From positions 6,916,156 to 6,980,155 of the forward strand of contig NC_057004.1 of assembly GCF_000002595.2 (NCBI RefSeq): DNA of 64,000 nucleotides, in the 5' to 3' direction. The translations under genes and the position numbers were made by a program. Shown here piece after piece: positions 57,741 through 64,000 of the stretch; the first letter of the stretch is position 1, and each line of letters starts with the position of its first letter. Source of the DNA: Chlamydomonas reinhardtii (lineage: Eukaryota; Chlorophyta; Chlorophyceae; Chlamydomonadales; Chlamydomonadaceae). The notes below the pieces were generated by a model. That model did not search any database and was not told the DNA's origin. It saw only the letters and a program-made list of their open reading frames with translations.

Positions 57741-59890
57741 TCACCGATGCAATTTGTCCGCGCCAGCACCGCCGCGTCCCCCGCTGTTGCTGCCACCACC
57801 GGCGCTGCCGCCCGCCGGGCCGCCCATCCGTGCCTCCGCCGCCAGCGCCGCTGCTGCACTAGGCGGCACAGCAGGCGTGCCCACGACCATCCCACCCGTG
57901 CCGCCCAGCACACGCCCAGTACCTTGAAATACGCTAGCCCCTCCCGCGCCTCCGCCTGCACCTCGCCCACCGCCCGCCTCCGCATCTGTACCGCCACCAC
58001 CGCCACCGCCCGATGCGCCGTCCCCATCGGCCCCGCTCGCGCCCGCCCCGCCACCCCCTCGCAGCAGCTTTCCAAGGTTTGCGAGGTTGGGTCCAAACGT
58101 GGGCGTGCGGCTGCTGCTTCCGCCGCCGTCACCGCCGGCGCCACTGCTGCTACTGCCGCCAGCCCCGCTGCGCGTGTCATGAGTGGTGAAGGGCAGCGTG
58201 GCGCCAGGCATCATCTGTGCGCAGGGAGGGGGATAGCATGGGTGATCGAGTCGTCAACGGGCTTTGCAGCATGAATGTCATATCCCATGCCGTAGCGCCA
58301 AGCACCGCAGGGCTGTCACCAAGCCCCAGCACCGCTGCTCCACGAATCAAGGCTTTGCCATAGCTCCCCGTCCCCACCTCCTCGCAGCCCGCTGAACCCC
58401 GGCACAGCATCCCCCCATCACACCCTCTCACCGCACCCCCTTCCATCTCCGATACACACCGCTCGCATGAATGGCCACACCCCCTCACCATGAAGCTGGG
58501 CAGCCGCACGCAGCTGCTCAGCCCGGCCCACCCCTCCAGCCAGACCGTGGCGGGCCGCGACAGCGCCAGCGGCCGCAGGTAGCCGCCCACCCAGGCCGCG
58601 CCCACCAGCACACCCGCCAAGTGCCCGATGAACGACACGGAAGGCATTAGCAGCTGCCAGAACAGCAGCAGCGCCCTGGAGGTGGGGGCGCAATGGGGAG
58701 GGATGGGGCGGACAGCCGTCATACGGTTTCGATGTCCATCCTCTGATGAAAAGCTGCATAGGCTAACGGCCCGCAAGCACGTACGTAATGCGCAAGGCGG
58801 CCGTCCCTCCAGCTACTGACAGCACATACGCACCCGCATACACGTAAGCAGGTATAACCGCAGCCCTCACCAGGGGTAGTAGGCTGCCGGCACCGTGAAC
58901 AGTCCGAATATGGATCGGTGTGAGGATGCGGACTGTGCGTTGTCCACCACGATGAGGCCGAAGATGACGCCGCTGAAGCCGATGGCACACTGCCGCATCG
59001 CAGCCGGCAGCACGTGGCTACAAGCATCGTACAGGTGCACATGCACAATTGCGTGTGCGTGTGTTGGTGGTTGGTTGTGGTTGGTTGCATGTGTTGGTGG
59101 ACGCGCATCCTTGCGGATAGGAGGATCAGAGGAAGATTGTTTACCCACGGATCTCATACAGGCTCTCTTGACAGTTCCCAGCCCTTCCCATCCGGCCTCG
59201 AGCCCCTTCCCATCCGGCCCTGCCCCAAGCCCCTGCTCCCACCTGAAGAACAGCAGGAAGGACGTGGCAGTGAACACCAGCCCCGCCAACACCGTCATCA
59301 GCAGTAGCAGGTATGTAAACTGACAGGGGCAGGTGAAGGTCGGGGCGGCATGAGCGGTGCGTGGCAGCAGCGGGGCAAAGTGGGCAGGGTGGGTGGGCAG
59401 CAGAGCAGCACCACCCGCACCGTGCCGTAACCAATCCGCCAGCAGCACCCCAGCACCCTCACAGCCGCGGCTCAGTGTCTCCCCACTGCCGCTCCTCAGT
59501 ATCTCCCTCGCACCTGCACGGTGCCCACCAGGCGCTCCAGGGAGCAGGCCATGGGCACGAAGGCCAGCATGTTGAAGGTCACGTGCAGCAGGCCCCCGTG
59601 CACCAGCACCGACGTCAGCAGCCGGTACACTGGGGACACACACACACAGTGTGCGTAATGTTTTCCTTGTGCTCTTTAACACAGTGTGCGGAGGCGCAGG
59701 GCGCAGGAAAGGGAAGGGGTGATGGTGAGGCCCAAGCCGGCGGCAGTCGCAGACAGGCACGCTGCCACACGCGTCCTCACCCTCATAATGGACCACGGTC
59801 TCGTATGGCGACAGGCACACGCCGTAGATGTTGTCGTAACCGGTAACCAGCTGGAACAAATAGATGCCGCTGATGAGGACAAACACAGAT
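57741..59890 (-). CDS. Rhomboid-family intramembrane serine protease, first exon unresolved
   Basis: Six exons in phase: 59781-59890 (SVFVLISGIYLFQLVTG), 59514-59629 (YRLLTSVLVHGGLLHVTFNM), 59243-59319 (FTYLLLLMTVLAGLVFTATS), 58871-59017 (IGFSGVIFGLIVV), 58489-58675 (SFIGHLAGVLVGAAW) and 57741-58214. The catalytic dyad is visible: Ser in GFSGVIFG and His in FIGHLAG; the HGGLLHVTFNM loop is typical. After the sixth helix comes a 158-residue Gly/Ser-rich tail with no recognised domain. The architecture resembles the RHBDD1/plant rhomboid group with a C-terminal soluble tail. The N-terminal exon lies above 59890, possibly in 60150-60300, but no ATG could be joined with confidence. Confidence 0.88.
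59637..59690. repeat. CA-tract repeat shared with the RMT2 intron
   Basis: GCGTAATGTTTTCCTTGTGC and following bases are the reverse complement of 28657-28684; both copies border CA/GT runs in introns. Confidence 0.85.
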
Positions 59891-60300
59891 CTGGCGGGGG
59901 GAGGGGGCGGCAGGGGCACGGGCAGGGCGAGCAGAAGTCCACTTTGACGTTTGTACCAACCACAGCAGCGGGGATAACGAGGAGAGGAACGGGACAGATG
60001 ATGGTAAATAGAAGACACAGGCTGTATCACGTATACATGCAGCAAGCCGCGAGGGGATTTTGGAGATATGGCGAGGCGGGCATCTGTGCACAGGGGAGCG
60101 CAGGGCGGGGGAAGGGCCGCACGGTGCTGACACGCTCGGGTTGTCTTCTCTCATCGCAATCTTACTTTGTGCAAATGGGTAAACCATTGAACCAATTCTG
60201 AACGCTGTTGACGAGTGGCGAACTCTGCGCGACGATGCGGTGCGGTGCAGCGACACGGTAAGTTGAGGCAACGCAAACGTTTTGTTCTGTAAACATTATG

Positions 60301-61121
60301 CGTTGAAACAACGCAAGCCCTGACCTGCAGCCCTTGCATATTTCTCAGGTGCGCATACGACCGGCTCGCGCCAGTTCTGCTGTCCTTGTTCCTCTGGGTC
60401 AGCGTATATCACGCTGTACCTCTGAGTGTATTCGACATGTCAAGCAGTTACCGGGTGCACAGTGTGTATGCAGGACGGGCAGGGAGGAGCCTGGGGCAGG
60501 GGCATGGCACGCCCTTGCACGCCGCACCACGCCGCCGCACCCTTGGCTGCACCCTGCCGCACTGCTCAAGCGTCCGGACGGCAAGATACCAAGCCAGCTC
60601 TTAACCGCAACCAAAAGTGCGCAAATCCAAGCTTTATTGCGCCTCACAGACATGATACTGGGGCTGGAAGACTGAAGACGGCAGCCTTTGACATGCATGC
60701 CTTCCAGCATCGGTACATCCCTTGCAGCCCCGGTGTGATAGGGAGCTGCACACATGCTTGTCTCGGACACGATGGATACATTGCAGGGAGTTCAAAATGT
60801 AAGGTTGCGTTTTGGCAGCGAAGATGGGCTTACGAAGGGGACGGAAGCTCGGTTGTCCCGGAACGGCCCCAGTCGCCCTGTACTTTTTGTCGGCGCTGTT
60901 TCATTCCTGTTTGACGTGTGAGCGCATGATGTTGTTTTGTAGGCTCGGGAAGCCTACATCGGAGGAAGTTGTCTCCAGAACCCTTGGTCCAATTGGAGGT
61001 GCAACTTTTCAAGCCAACGAATACAGTCGGCGGGATATGTGCTACTTGATGTACTGATCACATTAGTTGTACCGAGCTACCTGCACGCATATATTCCGCC
61101 ATAATAAGCACTCAGGACCGC
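60301..61121. other. Spacer between rhomboid and Tim17-family genes
   Basis: Divergent genes flank this region, so two promoters should lie here. Short open frames are present (including CTFCRRCF near 60885) but none has a convincing gene structure. Confidence 0.4.
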
Positions 61122-62238
61122 ATGGTCGCGGAGGGACAGTCTGTCGTTAGGGCCACCCCCCTGCAAGCCCCCACTAGCAACAGCAATGTAGCATTTGTGA
61201 CCCGAACTGGCGATGACACGACGAAACGGGCCGCGACTGTGCCTGGCTTCAAAGATGAGACGGCGCTAGAAGCGTTGCCTCTGGACAATACGCCCTGCAC
61301 TCTGAAAGGTCTCTCCGGCGGATTTGCAGCTGGTTTGCTGGGATACGTCTTTGGCTTCGTGCCCAGTATGCTGCGGAATCGCAGCCTCAAGTCGATTCAC
61401 ATTTGGGGTGGCGACGGCATGTCCAGCTTCAAGGCGTTCTTCGTGATGTGAGTAAAAAAAGCTATTAAAGAGTCTCGTGCGAGCTCTCGCTTGGTAGATC
61501 GCAGCTCCCCCGCGCCTACTGCCGTCCGGCTGTTGGCCTCTGCAGCTGCCGTTTTTATACAGTTTCCTGTAACCCCTGCCCTCAATCTGCGTGGCTAATT
61601 TGATGCATTCTCGTCATTGTCCAGTCACATCGCATTACTAGGCTGGTCGTTTGTGAGCGTTTTGGTCCACTCAGCCCCACCCCCACCCTGCCCCCAACCC
61701 CGCTTCTCTTTTCCCCCCATCCAGGAGCGGCGTCTACACGACGGTGCAGTGCATCAGTGAGCGCATCCGGCAGCAGGACGACGGCCTGAACCGCATCATC
61801 GCAGGCGGGGTGTCGGGTGTCGCGGTGGCCTGGAAGTCGGGGCTGTGGGGCGCGCTGCAATCGGGCCTGCTGCTGGCCGCCGTGTCCTGGGTCTTTGACT
61901 TTGGCACGGGCGCCGCCAAGGCCTCCAGCATCGGTGGTCGCAGCACCACCGGGAGCTGCGCTGCGGGCAGCAGCGGCTGCAGCGTGGCTTCCGTGGGTCA
62001 GCTGCTGAGCGTCAGCCACGGCGCGGACGGCCCTGGGTCGGAGGCGCGCGGCAGCCGGCCGCTGCACGTGACGCTGGGGGCGGGATACGGCGGCGCGGGG
62101 CGGCGGCACGGACAAGCGGGCGGCTGGGCGTTGCTGCGGCGACCGGAGGAGGTGCTGCGGACACCGGTGGTGATGTGGCTGGGCCCCATTGCGAACCGCG
62201 CGTACTTTGCGCCACCGGCTATGCAGCTTAGCAGCTGA
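61122..62238 (+). CDS. Tim17/Tim22/Tim23-family membrane protein
   Basis: Two exons (61122-61447, 61725-62238) join through GTGAGT and CAG sites to about 279 residues. Residues 60-175 carry four hydrophobic segments with the family's Gly-rich spacing: LSGGFAAGLLGYVFGFVPSM, SFKAFFVMSGVYTTVQC, IAGGVSGVAVAWKSG and LQSGLLLAAVSWVFDFG. The N-terminus of about 60 residues is polar; the C-terminal 100 residues are Gly/Ser/Ala-rich and unstructured-looking, ending after PIANRAYFAPP. Family members are channels or translocase parts of mitochondria, plastid envelope and peroxisomes; which subgroup this is cannot be decided here. Confidence 0.8.
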
Positions 62239-63196
62239 GTGGCGCAGCACGGCAGCTAAGGGGCAGAAGGCGCAACGGCAGACGGTGATGCTGGTAGCAT
62301 CTGCCGTCTGGGGTAGGAGGTGCGGCTAGGTTGTTCTACCCACCAGCTCGTTCGTTGGGCGGGCGCTCGCAGTTGGTGGTGGCGACGATGCCACGCGGCG
62401 GGTTGTATTATTCTTCCACAATGTAGTACGGTTTGAGTGCATTTGTCCAATGTTTGTGTGCGCGTTTGAGGTGTGTTGTGGACGGTATCACCAGGAGGGG
62501 CGTGGCGCGAGGCCTTGGCTCGGCTGCCAGGCGATCTGCTCTGACGTGCGGCATGCAGCCGCCGTCAAGGCCGCACAAGGAGGCGTGAGGAATAATGCCA
62601 CGAGAGAGATTAGCTGTTGTGCTAGGTCAACAGGGCTTCAACAGCAGCATCGCGCTTACCTTGAGTCATGCGAAGCCGCGACTTTTGGCGACATGGCGCA
62701 GGGCGGTGTGAGGGAGGCAATATGCACTTGCTGCATAGCCGGCGGGATTGAACACTGGAGCGACATTCGCTTTTGCCGTCCGATTACAGCTTCACCAGGA
62801 GTCGGACACGCACGAAGTTAGGTTGTGGGCTTTTGCCCCCAAGTCGTGTAGTAAATCTGCAGGCTGAGTGCGAGTATGTTGTCGCTCGCAGCCCAGCCGC
62901 CCAGAGGAAGAGCAGGCAACTGCGGGGAGTTAGTGGGCACCCGATGCAACAGAGATGCAACAGAGATGCAGTGGACAGGCGGCGCAGGCAGACATGCGCG
63001 TGGAGGACCAAGGTACTGCAGATTGCCATTCGATTCTTTGTTGTTGGTCGCGTAAACGATATGTGAGATGTATGGAAGAGCGGTGGAAATGACGGGTTGA
63101 CGGGTTGAAGCATGAGAGTTTGGCATGTGTACAGGTACCGAGGGTGTTTGACGAAAGTACAAGTGGGGAGATGGCGCTGTGTAAAGATGAGCGAGC
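62239..63196. other. Intergenic, no gene recognised
   Basis: It begins with the 3' UTR of the Tim17-family gene. CAACAGAGATG is duplicated in tandem at about 62946. No supported exon. Confidence 0.45.
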
Positions 63197-63616
63197 TTAG
63201 TGAGCACCCCAGCCCCTGTGCCCCCTTTGCCCCCATTCTGGGCAAGGCAGGCACCCATAGATTGCATTGGTTACCAGAGGGACAAGAGGGACCCATAGCA
63301 GCCTGGCATGCAGCACCCGCGTCTCCCGCTCCAAAGGCGAAGGGCCTGGCAGGGCCATTAAGGGTTTGGGGAGGCGGCCGCCTGTCATGAAGACAGCCGC
63401 GATAAATGGGATACCGTACAGGTATTCCGGCAGAGTGGTAGCCCAGGCCAGCCCAGGCCCTCGACGAGTAAATGTCGCCGTCTTGCTGCACGAGTTGCTC
63501 GACCCTAGTAGTCCAATGGAAGTTAGCACACATCCAGCCAGAATCAGCTGGTCGGTGGGGATGTGACGGTACAGCATTGCATCACTCGCATTGCCACGTA
63601 GACCACTAACGCCCTG
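63197..63616 (-). CDS. Open frame for a possible small membrane protein
   Basis: A minus-strand frame encodes about 140 residues with hydrophobic stretches (LILAGCVLTSIGLLG, YGIPFIAAVFMTGG, LLWVPLVPLVTNAIYG). No family recognised; start and splicing are not defined. Codon use looks gene-like but the evidence is weak. Confidence 0.3.
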   Translation of the reverse strand, partial: QGVSGLRGNASDAMLYRHIPTDQLILAGCVLTSIGLLGSSNSCSKTATFTRRGPGLAWATTLPEYLYGIPFIAAVFMTGGRLPKPLMALPGPSPLERETRVLHARLLWVPLVPLVTNAIYGCLPCPEWGQRGHRGWGAH

Positions 63617-63624
63617 CTGTGCCA

Positions 63625-63813
63625 CTACCATTTGGCCGTACAGGACCCCCACCTGTTGAGGCACGTGTTACATTTAAAAAAAAATGTTCCTCCACTTGTG
63701 CTCTCTAACGCCATGTGCCATACGTGCTGCGTAACCGAATTTGTCATGCCTTCACGCCGTGCTGCCAACTGGGTGATCCACCATTCCAGCGGTGCCATGG
63801 GGTTCCAGGTCAC
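63625..63813 (-). other. Possible TFIIS-like zinc-ribbon fragment
   Basis: The minus-strand frame ends in TFFFKCNTCLNRWGSC, which resembles the second Cys pair of TFIIS/RPB9-type zinc ribbons (TFxxCxxCxxRWxxC). The first Cys pair is not present in this open frame, so only half of a ribbon is visible; it could be a last exon of a gene running in from the right edge. Confidence 0.35.
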
Positions 63814-64000
63814 AAGTAAGATCCTTACGTGAAGGGTGCCTACGCGACAAATGAAGCCGCCTTCTGTGTACTAGGTGGTGCGGCGTGTATGCGTGCAGGA
63901 AAGTCTCGCTCGATCACATACATCAGAAACAGAACCCATAATCTCACTCAGAACTTTGCTCTCTGTTTAGGTTTGCCTGTATCCGCAAACTGTTTATCAG

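Noticed and set aside
57192-57862. Cys-containing plus-strand frames downstream of the palindrome
   Set aside because: No splice-consistent model, no recognisable motif, and part overlaps the rhomboid last exon on the other strand.

Overview
The window looks like nuclear DNA of a volvocine green alga (Chlamydomonas or a close relative). The reasons are GC-rich, intron-dense genes with short GT-AG introns, many (GT)n/(CA)n tracts inside introns, a pherophorin-type hydroxyproline-rich wall glycoprotein, plastid-targeted enzymes and TGTAA polyadenylation motifs. No rRNA, tRNA or CRISPR array was seen.

Layout. 1-6332 (+): 3' part of a multi-domain pherophorin gene. 8390-12039 (+): probably plastid-targeted coiled-coil/membrane protein of unknown function. 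12635-19658 (+): subtilisin-family (S8) protease with an N-terminal membrane segment and a long C-terminal ectodomain. 20590-22377 (-): LINE 3' fragment joined to an inverted duplicate of a pherophorin segment, split by a 0.7-kb hAT-like element. 23270-25679 (-): TMEM97/EXPERA membrane protein whose second intron carries a terminal-inverted-repeat element with spliced exons on the other strand. 26041-29586 (-): ankyrin-repeat arginine methyltransferase of the RMT2 type. 30247-34734 (-): plastid diaminopimelate decarboxylase (14 exons). 35167-39930 (+): Old Yellow Enzyme, head-to-head with the decarboxylase. 40018-43449: a 3.4-kb segment bounded by two inverted copies of a 178-bp repeat. 43528-44681 (-): C-terminal part of a Fanzor nuclease (eukaryotic TnpB relative). 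45212-56486: an 11-kb nested palindrome holding degenerate duplicates of a bacterial-type ribosomal protein uL3 and three copies of a coiled-coil, C-terminally membrane-anchored protein, plus a 3-kb inverted-repeat element with an 8-bp target duplication. 57741-59890 (-): rhomboid protease. 61122-62238 (+): Tim17/22/23-family protein. 62239-64000: little recognisable.

The ordinary genes do unrelated jobs (wall matrix, proteolysis, lysine synthesis, flavin-dependent reduction, protein methylation, membrane transport) and there is no operon-like organisation. The unusual part is 40-56.5 kb: a Fanzor gene fragment, a short repeat lying 78 bp beyond its stop codon with a second copy 3 kb away, and a large recent inverted duplication. 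Gene models were built by hand from reading frame, splice sites and recognisable protein families; ends may be off by one or a few bases and no database search was run.
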